Assembly (NCBI RefSeq): GCF_000828615.1
Contig: NZ_AP012273.1
Location: forward strand, 868,001-932,000
Source of the DNA: Thiolapillus brandeum
GTDB taxonomy: Bacteria; Pseudomonadota; Gammaproteobacteria; Chromatiales; Chromatiaceae
Direction of reading: 5' to 3'
DNA: 64,000 nt
Shown here: positions 8,197-17,440 of the stretch, in pieces
Layout: each line of letters begins with the position of its first letter
Numbering within the stretch: the stretch's first letter is position 1
Program-made: the position numbers and the translations under genes
The notes under the pieces: model-generated
Databases searched by the model: none
Seen by the model: the letters and a program-made list of their open reading frames with translations, nothing else
What the model was told of the DNA's origin: nothing

Positions 8197-11100
8197 ATGA
8201 CAGCAAAGAAAATCACCCTGGACGGCAATCAGGCGGCAGCGCATATCGCGCACAAGACCAATGAAGTCATTGCCATCTATCCCATCACCCCGGCATCGCC
8301 CATGGGTGAATTCTCCGACGAGTGGTCGGCTCAGGGAAAGAAGAATATCTGGGGCGGTATCCCCGAGATCATCGAGATGCAATCTGAAGGTGGTGCCTCC
8401 GGCGCAGTCCATGGCGCGGTGCAGGCCGGGGCTTTGACCACCACCTTTACGGCTTCCCAGGGCCTGCTGTTGATGATCCCCAACATGTACAAGATCGCCG
8501 GTGAGTTGTCGCCGGTGGTCATCCATGTGGCAGCGCGTTCCCTGGCAGCCCAGGCCCTGTCCATCTTTGGTGATCATTCGGATGTCATGGCCACCCGCGC
8601 CACGGGGTTTGCCATGCTCGCTTCCTGTTCCGTGCAGGAAGCCATGGACATGGCCCTGATCTCCCAGGCAGCCACCCTGCGCGGACATCTGCCTTTCGTA
8701 CATTTCTTCGATGGATTCCGTACTTCTCATGAGCTGATGAAAGTGGATCTGGTGGATGATGAAACCATCCGGTCCATGATTTCCAATGAATGCCTGGTGG
8801 AGCATCGCCAGCGTGCGCTCACTCCGGACAGGCCGGTGTTGCGGGGTACCTCCCAGAATCCGGACGTGTATTTCCAGGGGCGGGAGACGGTCAATCCGTG
8901 GTATGCCAAGCTGCCGCAGGTGGTACAGGATTGCATGGATGAATTTGCCCGGCTCACGGGCCGCCAGTATCGTCTGTTCGATTACTTTGGCGCCAGTGAT
9001 GCGGAGCGGGTCATCATACTCATGGGTTCCGGTGCCGAGGCGGTGGAGGAAACCGTGGAGCATCTTCTGGGGGAGAGCGAGAAGGTGGGCCTGTTGCGGG
9101 TGCGCTTGTATCGGCCTTTCTCTGCGGAACATCTGCTGGAGGCCCTGCCCGCCAGTGTCCAGGCTCTTGCAGTGCTGGATCGTTGCAAGGAGCCGGGAGC
9201 CGGGGGTGAACCTCTGTACAAGGATGTGGTGACGGCTTTTGCCGAGCATGTGGCTGCCGGTGGCGAAAAATTTGCCAGTCTGCCGCGCATTCTTGGAGGA
9301 CGTTACGGTTTGTCCTCCAAGGAATTCACGCCAGGCATGATCCGTGCAGTATTCGATAATCTGCGTGCTGAGGTTCCAAAGAATCATTTCACCATCGGCA
9401 TCCATGACGACGTATCCCATACGAGTCTGGAGTGGGATCACCAGGCGCGCAACAAGGATCTGCAAGGCGTCATTCAGTGTCTGTTCTATGGCCTGGGTTC
9501 CGATGGCACCGTGAGCGCCAACAAGAACACCCTGAAGATAATCGGTGAGGAAACCGACCAGTTCGTGCAGGGCTATTTCGTCTATGACTCCAAGAAGGCC
9601 GGGGCGGTGACGGTTTCCCACCTGCGCTTCAGTTCACGCCCTATTCGCGCCAGCTATCTCATCGAAGACGGGCAGGCCAGTTTCATCGGCTGTCATCAGC
9701 CCCAGTTCGTGGAGCGCTTCAACCTGCTGGAGAAGGCCGCGCCGGGGGCGGTGTTGCTGCTCAACACGGCTACGCCGCCGGATGAGGTATGGCGCAACCT
9801 GCCGCGTCCCATGCAGAAGGAGATGTTGGAGAAGGGCATCAAGCTGTGGGTCATCGATGCCTACAAGGTCGCCCGGGAAACCGGCATGGGTCGGCGCATC
9901 AACACCATTATGCAGACCTGCTTCTTTGCCATCTCTGGCGTGCTTCCCCGGGACGAGGCTATCGACAAGATCAAGAATGCCGTGGAAAAGACCTATGGCC
10001 GCAAGGGGCGCAAGATCGTGCAGCGCAACTTTGATGCCATCGATGCCTCCCTGGCCTCCCTGCACCAGGTGAGCCTGCCGGATACGGCGGACAGCTCGTT
10101 GGACTTCCTGCCGCCAGTACCTGCACAGGCCCCGGACTTCGTGCAGAAGGTTACCGCTACCCTGATCGCCGGCAAAGGCGACGATTTACCCGTCAGCGCC
10201 ATTCCCGCAGATGGTTCATGGCCTCTGGGAACCGCAGCCTGGGAAAAGCGCTCCATTGCCCTGGAGCTGCCCAAGTGGGATGCGGAGCTGTGCATCGAAT
10301 GCGGCAAGTGTCCCTTCGTCTGCCCCCACTCGGCCATTCGTTCCAAGGTGTTCACCGAAGAGGCGCTCAAGGATGCGCCGGAAGGTTTCCTCTACAGGCC
10401 CATGAAAGGCAAGGAGTTTGCAGGCCTGTATGTCACCTACCAGGTGGCGCCTGATGACTGCACCGGTTGCAGTTTGTGTGCCGATGTCTGTCCGGCAAGA
10501 GACAAGAGCAACGCCAGTCACAAGTCCCTGGACATGGTGCCCAAGGAAGAGATTCTCGAACAGGATCGCATCAACTGGGCCTTTTTCGAGCAGCTGCCGG
10601 AATACGATCGGGAGAAGATCGCCTGGCCGAAGATGAAATCCGCCATGCTGGCCCAGCCCCTGTTCGAGTTCTCCGGGGCCTGCCTGGGGTGCGGGGAGAC
10701 CCCCTATATCCGCCTGGCCACCCAGATGTTTGGTGACCGGATGCTGGTGGCCAATGCCACGGGTTGTTCCTCCATCTATGGCGGCAACCTGCCCACTACC
10801 CCTTACACCACCAATCCCAACGGGCGGGGGCCGGCCTGGTCCAATTCCCTGTTCGAGGACAATGCCGAGTTTGGCTTGGGCTTCCGTCTGGCCGTGGATC
10901 AGCACCGCCATCAGGCGGAAGTGCTGCTGGCCCAACTGGGAGATGCGCTGGATCAGGAACTGGTACGGGAGATATTGTCCGCGGATCAGTCTGACGAGCC
11001 GGGTATCCACCAGCAACGGCAGCGGGTGGAAACACTCAAGGCGGAGCTGGCCAAACTGGATCGTGACAAAGCCCGGCGGCTGCTCTCTATCGCCGATTAC

Positions 11101-11781
11101 CTGGTGAAGAAGAGCGTCTGGATCATTGGTGGCGACGGTTGGGCCTATGACATAGGCTTCGGTGGCTTGGATCATGCCCTGGCCTCGGGTAAGGACATCA
11201 ATTTGCTGGTGCTGGACACGGAAGTCTATTCCAATACCGGTGGCCAGACATCCAAGGCCACGCCCCGGGGGGCTGTTGCCAAGTTCTCTGCTGCTGGCAA
11301 GGCGGCCCCCAAGAAGGACCTGGGCATGATTGCCATGGCCTATGAGAATGTCTATGTGGCTTCCGTTTCGTCCGGGGCCAAGGACGTGCATACCCTGAAA
11401 GCCCTGATGGAAGCCGAGTCCTATCCCGGCCCGTCCATCATTCTGGCTTATTCCCCGTGCATTGCCCACGGCGTGGACATGAGTTTCAACCTGCGCCAGC
11501 AGAAGCTGGCCATCAACAGCGGCCACTGGCCTCTGTATCGCTATGATCCGCGCCGCCGGGAAAAAGGGCTCAATCCCCTGCAGCTGGACTACAAGAAACC
11601 CAGTGTGCCCCTCAAGGAGTACTACCAGACGGAAACCCGCTTCGCCATGCTCTGGCGCAGCCATCCCCAGGAGGCTGAGGCTTTCCTCGCCCAACAGCAG
11701 GAAGCGGTGCTGGAGCGTTATATTCACCTGGAGCAACTGGCGTCCCTGCCCGTTGAGGAAGCGGAGGAGAGTGCATTATGA
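8197..11781 (+). CDS. nifJ: Pyruvate:ferredoxin (flavodoxin) oxidoreductase, fused single chain
   Basis: 1194 residues, the length of the fused homodimeric enzyme. The order is: pyruvate-binding domain I (YPITPASPMGE near residue 28), domain II/III, a two-cluster ferredoxin domain with CIECGKCPFVC near 699 and CTGCSLCADVC near 756, a third cluster Cys pair GACLGCGE near 827 and the thiamine diphosphate site GDGWAYDIGFGG near 978. It interconverts pyruvate and acetyl-CoA plus CO2 with reduced ferredoxin or flavodoxin. The start has a GGAAGGG site. ATGA overlap couples it to the DHOD-like gene. With ackA-pta in the same window it can support ATP formation from pyruvate. Confidence 0.95.
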   Translation: MTAKKITLDGNQAAAHIAHKTNEVIAIYPITPASPMGEFSDEWSAQGKKNIWGGIPEIIEMQSEGGASGAVHGAVQAGALTTTFTASQGLLLMIPNMYKIAGELSPVVIHVAARSLAAQALSIFGDHSDVMATRATGFAMLASCSVQEAMDMALISQAATLRGHLPFVHFFDGFRTSHELMKVDLVDDETIRSMISNECLVEHRQRALTPDRPVLRGTSQNPDVYFQGRETVNPWYAKLPQVVQDCMDEFARLTGRQYRLFDYFGASDAERVIILMGSGAEAVEETVEHLLGESEKVGLLRVRLYRPFSAEHLLEALPASVQALAVLDRCKEPGAGGEPLYKDVVTAFAEHVAAGGEKFASLPRILGGRYGLSSKEFTPGMIRAVFDNLRAEVPKNHFTIGIHDDVSHTSLEWDHQARNKDLQGVIQCLFYGLGSDGTVSANKNTLKIIGEETDQFVQGYFVYDSKKAGAVTVSHLRFSSRPIRASYLIEDGQASFIGCHQPQFVERFNLLEKAAPGAVLLLNTATPPDEVWRNLPRPMQKEMLEKGIKLWVIDAYKVARETGMGRRINTIMQTCFFAISGVLPRDEAIDKIKNAVEKTYGRKGRKIVQRNFDAIDASLASLHQVSLPDTADSSLDFLPPVPAQAPDFVQKVTATLIAGKGDDLPVSAIPADGSWPLGTAAWEKRSIALELPKWDAELCIECGKCPFVCPHSAIRSKVFTEEALKDAPEGFLYRPMKGKEFAGLYVTYQVAPDDCTGCSLCADVCPARDKSNASHKSLDMVPKEEILEQDRINWAFFEQLPEYDREKIAWPKMKSAMLAQPLFEFSGACLGCGETPYIRLATQMFGDRMLVANATGCSSIYGGNLPTTPYTTNPNGRGPAWSNSLFEDNAEFGLGFRLAVDQHRHQAEVLLAQLGDALDQELVREILSADQSDEPGIHQQRQRVETLKAELAKLDRDKARRLLSIADYLVKKSVWIIGGDGWAYDIGFGGLDHALASGKDINLLVLDTEVYSNTGGQTSKATPRGAVAKFSAAGKAAPKKDLGMIAMAYENVYVASVSSGAKDVHTLKALMEAESYPGPSIILAYSPCIAHGVDMSFNLRQQKLAINSGHWPLYRYDPRRREKGLNPLQLDYKKPSVPLKEYYQTETRFAMLWRSHPQEAEAFLAQQQEAVLERYIHLEQLASLPVEEAEESAL

Positions 11782-12758
11782 ACCTTGAAACCACCTACCT
11801 GGGAATGACACTGAAGAATCCTCTGGTGCCTTCGGCATCTCCCCTGAGCCGTGATCTGGATATGGCAAAACGCCTGGAAGATGCCGGGGCGGCCGCCCTG
11901 GTCATGTATTCCCTGTTTGAGGAAGAAGTCATTGCCGAAGAGGAACAGCTCACTGGCCTCATGGACTTCCAGGACCTGGGACACGGAGAAGCCGATACCT
12001 ATTTGCCCCTGCATCCGGAATACAAGACCCGCCTGGATGAGTATCTGGAGCAGCTTCAGGCACTCAAGGATGTTCTGGATATTCCCGTGATCGCCAGCCT
12101 CAATGGCGCTACGGACAGCGGCTGGGTAGAACATGGCCAGGAGCTGGAACGCGCCGGGGCGGATGCCCTGGAACTGAACATCTATTTTCTGCCTACGGCA
12201 GAGGATTCCGCCGAGGTAGTGGAGGGGCGCTATGTGAACATTCTGCGCCAGCTCAAAAGCCGGGTGCGGATTCCCGTGACGGTGAAACTGTCACCTTATT
12301 TTACTTCCCTGGGGCATTTTGTCCGTCAACTGGAAACCGCGGGGGCGGATGGGGTGGTTTTGTTCAACCGTTTCTATCAGCCGGACATGAATCTGGAGAC
12401 CCTGGATGTGCAGCCCGACCTGCATCTCTCCCATCCCTACGAAGCCTTGTTACGCATGCACTGGATTGGACGCTTGTATGAGAAAGTGGATCTTTCCCTG
12501 GCGGCCACGGGTGGCGTTCATGGTGCGGATCAGGCCCTGAAACTGCTTCTGGCGGGCGCTTCCGTCGTACATCAGGCATCCGTGCTGTTGCAGCAGGGGC
12601 CGGAAGCCCTGGAGGAAACCCTGGCCGGCATGCAGCGCTGGATGGAGGAAAAGGAATATGAATCCGTGCGCCAGCTGATCGGCAGTGTATGCCAGGATCA
12701 TGCTATCGACCCCGAGGCCTGGGACAGGGTGAACTATATCAAGACCCTGCGCAGCTAA
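11778..12758 (+). CDS. Dihydroorotate-dehydrogenase-like flavoprotein
   Basis: 326 residues with a TIM-barrel DHOD fold: GMTLKNPLVPSASPLS at residues 9-24, PVIASLNGATDSGW near 96, ADALELNIYF near 130, VTVKLSPYF near 167, and the phosphate-binding AATGGVHGADQALKLLLAGA near 235. FMN binding is expected. It is translationally coupled to nifJ by a 4-bp overlap, an arrangement that recurs in bacteria with the fused oxidoreductase. A role connected with that enzyme rather than pyrimidine synthesis is inferred from context. Confidence 0.85.
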   Translation: MNLETTYLGMTLKNPLVPSASPLSRDLDMAKRLEDAGAAALVMYSLFEEEVIAEEEQLTGLMDFQDLGHGEADTYLPLHPEYKTRLDEYLEQLQALKDVLDIPVIASLNGATDSGWVEHGQELERAGADALELNIYFLPTAEDSAEVVEGRYVNILRQLKSRVRIPVTVKLSPYFTSLGHFVRQLETAGADGVVLFNRFYQPDMNLETLDVQPDLHLSHPYEALLRMHWIGRLYEKVDLSLAATGGVHGADQALKLLLAGASVVHQASVLLQQGPEALEETLAGMQRWMEEKEYESVRQLIGSVCQDHAIDPEAWDRVNYIKTLRS

Positions 12759-12814
12759 TAGTACCGGCTGTTGTAATGGACGCTTCAGCAGCAGGAGGGA
12801 GGGCGTAGGAACTC

Positions 12815-14647
12815 ATGGCCAAATTGATTCCGGCGCTGAACAGTTGCCTGTCCCGCATGCAGGCCGGGGAAAAACGCTTCGCCCGGCGCCTGGAATCCCA
12901 CCTGGAGGATGACTATCTGTGCTGGTATGAGTTGCCCGTGGGCAAGCGCCAGCGCTATTCCGATTTCATTGTTTTGCATCCCCATCGGGGGCTGCTGCTT
13001 CTGGAGGTCAAGGACTGGAAGCTCGATACCATCCGATCCATGAACAAGTCTTCCGCCACTATCCTCACGCCTCAGGGCCTGAAGACCGTGAGCAATCCCC
13101 TGGAGCAGGTGCGCCAGTGTACCTACCAGCTGGTCAACCGTCTGCAAAAAGACCCTCAGCTGGTCGTGCCGTCCGGCCGTTACCGGGGGCGCCTGGTGTT
13201 TCCCTATGGTTACGGGGTGGTGTTGAGCCATATCACCCGCAGGCAGTTCGATGCCACCGACCTTGGGGAAGTGCTGCCCGCCCATCAGACGATCTGCAAG
13301 GACGAGATGGTGGAGAGCATGGACGCGGAGGCGTTTCAGGAACGGCTCTGGAACATGTTCAATGTCCAGTTTCCCCAGCCCCTGAGTCTGCCGCAGATCG
13401 ATCGCATACGCTGGCATCTTTTCCCCGAGATTCGAATCGATGCCGGAAGCCAGGGGGAGCTTTTCCCTTCAGAGCTTGAAGACAGCGGTGTCGATGAACT
13501 GCTGCCCGATATGATCAAGGTGATGGACAGGCAGCAGGAACTGCTGGCCCGCAGCCTGGGTGAAGGTCATCGTGTGATTCACGGGGTGGCCGGATCGGGA
13601 AAAACCCTGATTCTGGGGTATCGTTGCCTGTTTCTTGCCAGGCAGTTGCACAAGCCCATTCTGGTGCTCTGTTACAACATTCCGCTGGCTGCGCGTTTGC
13701 GTGAGCTTGTCAACCGCCGGGGAATTGGCGACCGGGTGCAGATCTATCATTTTCATGACTGGTGCGGCGAGCAGTTGCGACTCTACCATGTGCCACGTCC
13801 CGCCGCTGGTGACGCCTATTTCGACCGTCTGGTGGAAACCGTGATCGAGGCCTGCGGCCAGGGCAGAATCCCCCGGGCGCAGTATGGCGCGGTGATGATT
13901 GATGAAGGCCATGATTTTGCACCCGAGTGGTTGAAACTGGTGGTCGATATGGTGGACCCGGAAACCGATTCCCTGCTGTTGCTGTATGACGATGCCCAGT
14001 CCATCTATGGAAAACAGAATGCTCTGGATTTCAGCCTGTCCAGTGTTGGTGTGAAAGCCCGGGGGCGAACCACGGTTCTCAAACTGAATTACCGCAATAC
14101 CGATGAGATCCTGGCCTTCGCCTACCGCTTTGCCCGCCGCTACCTGCAGCCGGATGACAAGGACGAAGATCATGTGCCCCTCATTCAACCGGAGTCCAGT
14201 GGCCGGCATGGTCCTGAACCCGTGGTCAAACAGTTTGCCAGCTATGCCGAGGAAGCGCGGTATATCGTGGGTATCTTCCGCCGTCTGCACCAGGAAAAGG
14301 AGATACCCTGGTCGCAAATGTGCGTGGTTTACCGGGCCAACTGGATGGGAAAAGAGCTGGACAAGCAGTTCGCCGCACAGGATATTCCCCGGCACTGTCT
14401 GTCTGATTCATCGTCCAAGAAGCGTTTCAATCCGGAAGCCGAAAGCGTCAAGTTGATGACCATGCACAGCAGCAAGGGCCTGGAGTTTCCCGTGGTGGCC
14501 GTTTCCGGTGTGGGCAGCATGCCCGTGGGCAATGTCGATCCAACCGCAGAAGCCAAGCTGCTGTACGTGGCCATGACCCGCTCCACGGAAAAGCTGCTGG
14601 TGACGGCGCACCGGAAAAGCCCTTTTATCCATCAGTTGGTATCCTGA
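12815..14647 (+). CDS. NERD-nuclease domain fused to UvrD/PcrA-type helicase
   Basis: 610 residues. Residues about 15-120 form a NERD domain (YSDFIVLHPHRGLLLLEVKDWK pattern, with the D and E-x-K of a PD-(D/E)XK nuclease fold). A superfamily 1 helicase follows: Walker A GVAGSGKTL near 258, Walker B/motif II MIDEGHD near 363, motif III YDDAQSIYG near 393, motif V MTMHSSKGLEFPVV near 550 and motif VI YVAMTRSTEKL near 583. All core helicase motifs are present. It is predicted to be a DNA repair or mobile-element/phage-related helicase-nuclease. GC-rich codon use matches the host, unlike the OLD gene downstream. Confidence 0.88.
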   Translation: MAKLIPALNSCLSRMQAGEKRFARRLESHLEDDYLCWYELPVGKRQRYSDFIVLHPHRGLLLLEVKDWKLDTIRSMNKSSATILTPQGLKTVSNPLEQVRQCTYQLVNRLQKDPQLVVPSGRYRGRLVFPYGYGVVLSHITRRQFDATDLGEVLPAHQTICKDEMVESMDAEAFQERLWNMFNVQFPQPLSLPQIDRIRWHLFPEIRIDAGSQGELFPSELEDSGVDELLPDMIKVMDRQQELLARSLGEGHRVIHGVAGSGKTLILGYRCLFLARQLHKPILVLCYNIPLAARLRELVNRRGIGDRVQIYHFHDWCGEQLRLYHVPRPAAGDAYFDRLVETVIEACGQGRIPRAQYGAVMIDEGHDFAPEWLKLVVDMVDPETDSLLLLYDDAQSIYGKQNALDFSLSSVGVKARGRTTVLKLNYRNTDEILAFAYRFARRYLQPDDKDEDHVPLIQPESSGRHGPEPVVKQFASYAEEARYIVGIFRRLHQEKEIPWSQMCVVYRANWMGKELDKQFAAQDIPRHCLSDSSSKKRFNPEAESVKLMTMHSSKGLEFPVVAVSGVGSMPVGNVDPTAEAKLLYVAMTRSTEKLLVTAHRKSPFIHQLVS

Positions 14648-14693
14648 ACCGCCACCGCTGGCTGGCAAAAAGCTGGCTGCGGCATAAGAAACG

Positions 14694-14930
14694 ATGCGTC
14701 AATCCAATGGCTTCATGCGCATCCGCCACTACGGCCTGTTGGCCAACCGGTGCCGGAACGCCTCGTTGGAAAAGATACGCCGGATCCTGGCGCAACCGGC
14801 CAAGGCCGAAGAGCAACCCAAAGCGGAAGAAAGCGCCGTTTATCCCTGTCCCCACTGCCACCGGGGGCATCTGATCCCCATCTACGAACTGCCCCCGGCA
14901 CGGCCGATACCCGCCAGGGCGCCGGGATGA
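14694..14930 (+). pseudogene. C-terminal remnant of an IS91/IS801-family transposase
   Basis: 78 codons. The segment GFMRIRHYGLLANRCR followed by a CPHCHRGHL zinc-like pair matches the extreme C-terminus of Y2 rolling-circle transposases of IS91 type, in which the RIRHYG..ANR segment precedes a CPxC motif. The catalytic HUH and double-Tyr parts are absent, so this is a dead fragment. It marks the left edge of the accessory region that follows. Confidence 0.75.
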
Positions 14931-15207
14931 CGTAGATCGCGACCGGCAGGCAGGACGAACCGATCAGGGATGAAAGCAACTGCAGGGGATCACGCCCTGA
15001 GGGGTTCGTGTGGCGAATGAGCGGAAAATACCTTAGACTGACAGGGAAATAAGCCACAACCCGCAGGGAAAGCACTGAAAATGACCGTATCCAGCGGCCA
15101 ACACAGCGGTAAGGAAGCCATCAACCCGGTTCAAAGGCCGGTGGTCAAAGCCGCCGGTAGAATACAATCCCCTTTATAGAGACAGTGCCAACCTGATGGG
15201 CGGCATA
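14931..15207. other. Intergenic stretch between IS91 remnant and attC-like site
   Basis: I see no gene, tRNA or clear repeat here. It could hold the missing terminus of the IS91 remnant, but I could not identify a terminal signature. Confidence 0.3.
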
Positions 15208-15266
15208 GTCCAACAGACATTTATCTGCCATGCTGCGCACAGCAGATAAATGCTTAGATGTTAGGC
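15208..15266 (+). other. Integron attC-like recombination site
   Basis: 59 bp with attC order: R'' GTCCAAC (15208-15214), a short spacer, an 11-bp perfect stem CATTTATCTGC (15218-15228) with GCAGATAAATG (15242-15252), a second spacer and R' GTTAGGC (15260-15266). These fit the RYYYAAC and GTTRRRY consensus boxes. The predicted cut after the first G of R' lies about 30 bp before the OLD gene start, as in integron cassettes. No integrase gene is in the window. Confidence 0.65.
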
Positions 15267-15290
15267 CTCGTAAATTCAAATGGATAAAAT

Positions 15291-16976
15291 ATGAAGCTAA
15301 TTGGAATTCGTGTACGTAACTTCAGATCTGTTGAGACAGAGCAACAATTACGAATCCCAGGGCGTATGACCCTAGTCGGACCAAATAACACTGGAAAAAC
15401 TAATCTTTTAAGAGCTATTCAAGTTCTTTTTACCGGATACGATAACTCATATGGTTATACCAGAGATATTGATTTAACCTTCGATGTTGGTCGAGCTCGA
15501 ACGAGTATCACAGCTACATTTGATGGCGATTCAGTTGTTAATAACGAAATATATGATAGCGTTGATGAACTCCATTCCCTACAGGGCACTACAAGAAATG
15601 GGACAGAGCTCACATTAACGCTCTACTTCACTGATACTAACACTCCGGTTTACAGTTTTTTTCCGAATGTAAAGAGACCAAAAGCAGGCGCACAGGCTGC
15701 GCAATACTCCCGGACCCATAAAGCTTTGGTCAAACGGCTTCTTGACAGTTTTAGTTTACACTATGTACCGTCTGCGAAGAGTGTTGATCAGATTTACCAC
15801 GAACTTCTAACTCCATTTCTTAGGCGCAAGGTCTCTAAGGTAATCGAGCCACATATTGCTGAGATAGAAGAGAGCTTATCTGAAGCTTCAGATGCATTGA
15901 ATAGTGAGTTATCAGAAGCACAGCTTTCAGAACTTAAGGCAAGCTTCTCGTTGCCAAGTCAGTCAATTGAGAAACTTGTGTCAGGATTTGATTTCATGAT
16001 CTCTGACCCACAAAAGACACCTGTTCATGAAAAAGGTATGGGGATCCAAACAACAGCCCTTCTGGCTGCTTTTAGATGGATAACTAGACAGGAGCTGGAT
16101 GATGGTCATTCAGTATTGTGGCTACTTGAAGAGCCCGAGTCATACCTTCACCCAAATTTGGCAGGTCGCTGTAATGAAATCTTAGAAAATCTTGCAATTG
16201 ATGCAACTGTCGTTAAGACAACACATTCAATGGCATTCGTACCTCAGGATCCAGATTATGTCTCAGGTACTCAACTAAACCTTAGTAATAGAACGGAGAT
16301 AGTACAATACAAGACTTTTAGCGAGGCGGTCTCATCTATTAGATTGGCATTAGGAATACGATTTGGTGATTTCTATAATTTAGCGCAATACAATATTTTT
16401 GTTGAAGGTCCATCGGATAGGGAGTTATTTCAATGGGCGTTGGAGAAAATACCAATTCAAGACCAACCGCTATCTTACATACGCCAAGCAAAATTCGAGG
16501 ATTTTGGTGGAGTAAAGCATCTATCCGGTTTTTTACGTGCCACATACCAGTTTATTCGAGAAGAGTGCCCTTGTGTTTCTGTCTTTGATGGTGATGATGC
16601 TGGTGAACTAGAAAGGCGCAACTTACAAAGTTTTTTTGGACAAAAAAATATCCCTTTTGAAGCTAATTTGCACTTTGTTTCCGTTCGGTCTAGATTTGCA
16701 ATTGAAGGTCTGTTTCCTGACGAATGGATCAAAACTATTTACGATGAGCATCCAAACTGGTTTGACTTCTATTCGGTCGACGCTTCAGGTCAACTAGAAC
16801 CTTTTAAAATTAAAAATAGTAGGAAGTCGAATATCCAAACAAAGCTTGTTACATTCGCGGAAAATGAAGTAGATTTACAATGGGCTGAGCGATTTAATAA
16901 TGTCTTTATGATATTGGACTCCGCGCTAGAAAAGCTATCGAAAGCCTTAGCGTCAAAAAGAGCTATCAATAATTAG
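15291..16976 (+). CDS. OLD-family ATP-dependent nuclease (AAA ATPase plus TOPRIM)
   Basis: 561 residues. ABC-type ATPase: Walker A GPNNTGKTNL at residues 30-39, a signature-like region near 250 and Walker B WLLEEPESYLHPN near 280. A C-terminal TOPRIM domain shows FVEGPSDRELF near 370 and the acidic VFDGDDAGELE near 430. OLD nucleases include phage-exclusion enzymes such as P2 Old and GajA. The gene is much more AT-rich than its neighbours and sits alone after an attC-like site, with GCCTAAC immediately following its stop, so it looks like a captured cassette. No helicase partner of matching composition is adjacent, so a lone (class 1-like) OLD system is the best reading. Defence function is inferred. 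Confidence 0.88.
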   Translation: MKLIGIRVRNFRSVETEQQLRIPGRMTLVGPNNTGKTNLLRAIQVLFTGYDNSYGYTRDIDLTFDVGRARTSITATFDGDSVVNNEIYDSVDELHSLQGTTRNGTELTLTLYFTDTNTPVYSFFPNVKRPKAGAQAAQYSRTHKALVKRLLDSFSLHYVPSAKSVDQIYHELLTPFLRRKVSKVIEPHIAEIEESLSEASDALNSELSEAQLSELKASFSLPSQSIEKLVSGFDFMISDPQKTPVHEKGMGIQTTALLAAFRWITRQELDDGHSVLWLLEEPESYLHPNLAGRCNEILENLAIDATVVKTTHSMAFVPQDPDYVSGTQLNLSNRTEIVQYKTFSEAVSSIRLALGIRFGDFYNLAQYNIFVEGPSDRELFQWALEKIPIQDQPLSYIRQAKFEDFGGVKHLSGFLRATYQFIREECPCVSVFDGDDAGELERRNLQSFFGQKNIPFEANLHFVSVRSRFAIEGLFPDEWIKTIYDEHPNWFDFYSVDASGQLEPFKIKNSRKSNIQTKLVTFAENEVDLQWAERFNNVFMILDSALEKLSKALASKRAINN

Positions 16977-16999
16977 GCCTAACACACGCCCTGAGGTAG
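16977..16999 (+). other. Start of the OLD cassette's own attC site (R'' box), right part not found
   Basis: GCCTAAC begins on the base after the OLD stop codon, where the R'' box of a cassette normally lies. It is the exact complement of the GTTAGGC at 15260-15266; an integrated cassette brings that R' half with it, so the match is expected. I could not find the rest of the stem or a closing GTTRRRY, so the site is probably truncated. Confidence 0.5.
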
Positions 17000-17056
17000 T
17001 CCGTCAAGAAAAAACTGACTAACTCGTCAGCTCTTTAACAAGGAAATACGCGAAAT

Positions 17057-17082
17057 ACGGGGTCAGGTCTTGCAATCAAGCA
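17057..17082. repeat. 26-bp REP-like repeat, left copy
   Basis: ACGGGGTCAGGTCTTGCAATC plus five bases is present here and, inverted and exact, at 20450-20475. A diverged copy is at 17708-17732. Such sequences commonly border REP-associated tyrosine transposase genes, one of which lies between them. Confidence 0.6.
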
Positions 17083-17146
17083 ATGTCTTCAAATTGACAC
17101 TCTTGCTGGCCAGCTTTTCTGGTTTGAATATCCGGGGATGCAATAC

Positions 17147-17440
17147 CTATTTTCCAATATCCCCCGCCTTCAAATTCTGCCGTTTATGCACCAGGGTCAG
17201 AACGAAGATATCCTGGTTCTTGATCTCATAGATAATCCGGTAGGAATATAGTGACAGCTCTCTGATATTTTCATCGTTCAATTCCGGTACTTTCTTACCA
17301 ACCTTCGGCAGTCCATCCAGAACATCCGTTTTCTCCCGAATATCCTGAGTGACTTTTTTGGCATAGTAGCGGGAGTCGTGGGCGATGAAGTCATGGATGG
17401 AACGCAGGTCAGCTTTGGCCGGTTCCGACCAGATCACCAT
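17147..17440 (-). CDS. RelE/ParE-superfamily toxin
   Basis: 97 residues. It opens with VIWSEPAKADLRSIHDFIA and ends with the RIIYEIKNQDIFVLTLVHKRQNL segment typical of ParE/RelE toxins (both shown only in part as motifs: AKADLRSIHDFI and YRIIYEI). Such toxins either poison gyrase or cut ribosome-bound mRNA; the subtype is not decidable here. Its ATG overlaps the end of the upstream antitoxin gene as ATGGTGA, the usual antitoxin-first coupled order. Confidence 0.85.
   Translation of the reverse strand: MVIWSEPAKADLRSIHDFIAHDSRYYAKKVTQDIREKTDVLDGLPKVGKKVPELNDENIRELSLYSYRIIYEIKNQDIFVLTLVHKRQNLKAGDIGK

Noticed and set aside
12815-16976. UvrD-type helicase followed by an OLD nuclease, resembling a Gabija (GajB-GajA) pair
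   Set aside because: The helicase carries a NERD domain, is GC-rich like the host and is separated from the AT-rich OLD gene by an IS91 remnant and an attC-like site. The order and composition do not support one operon.
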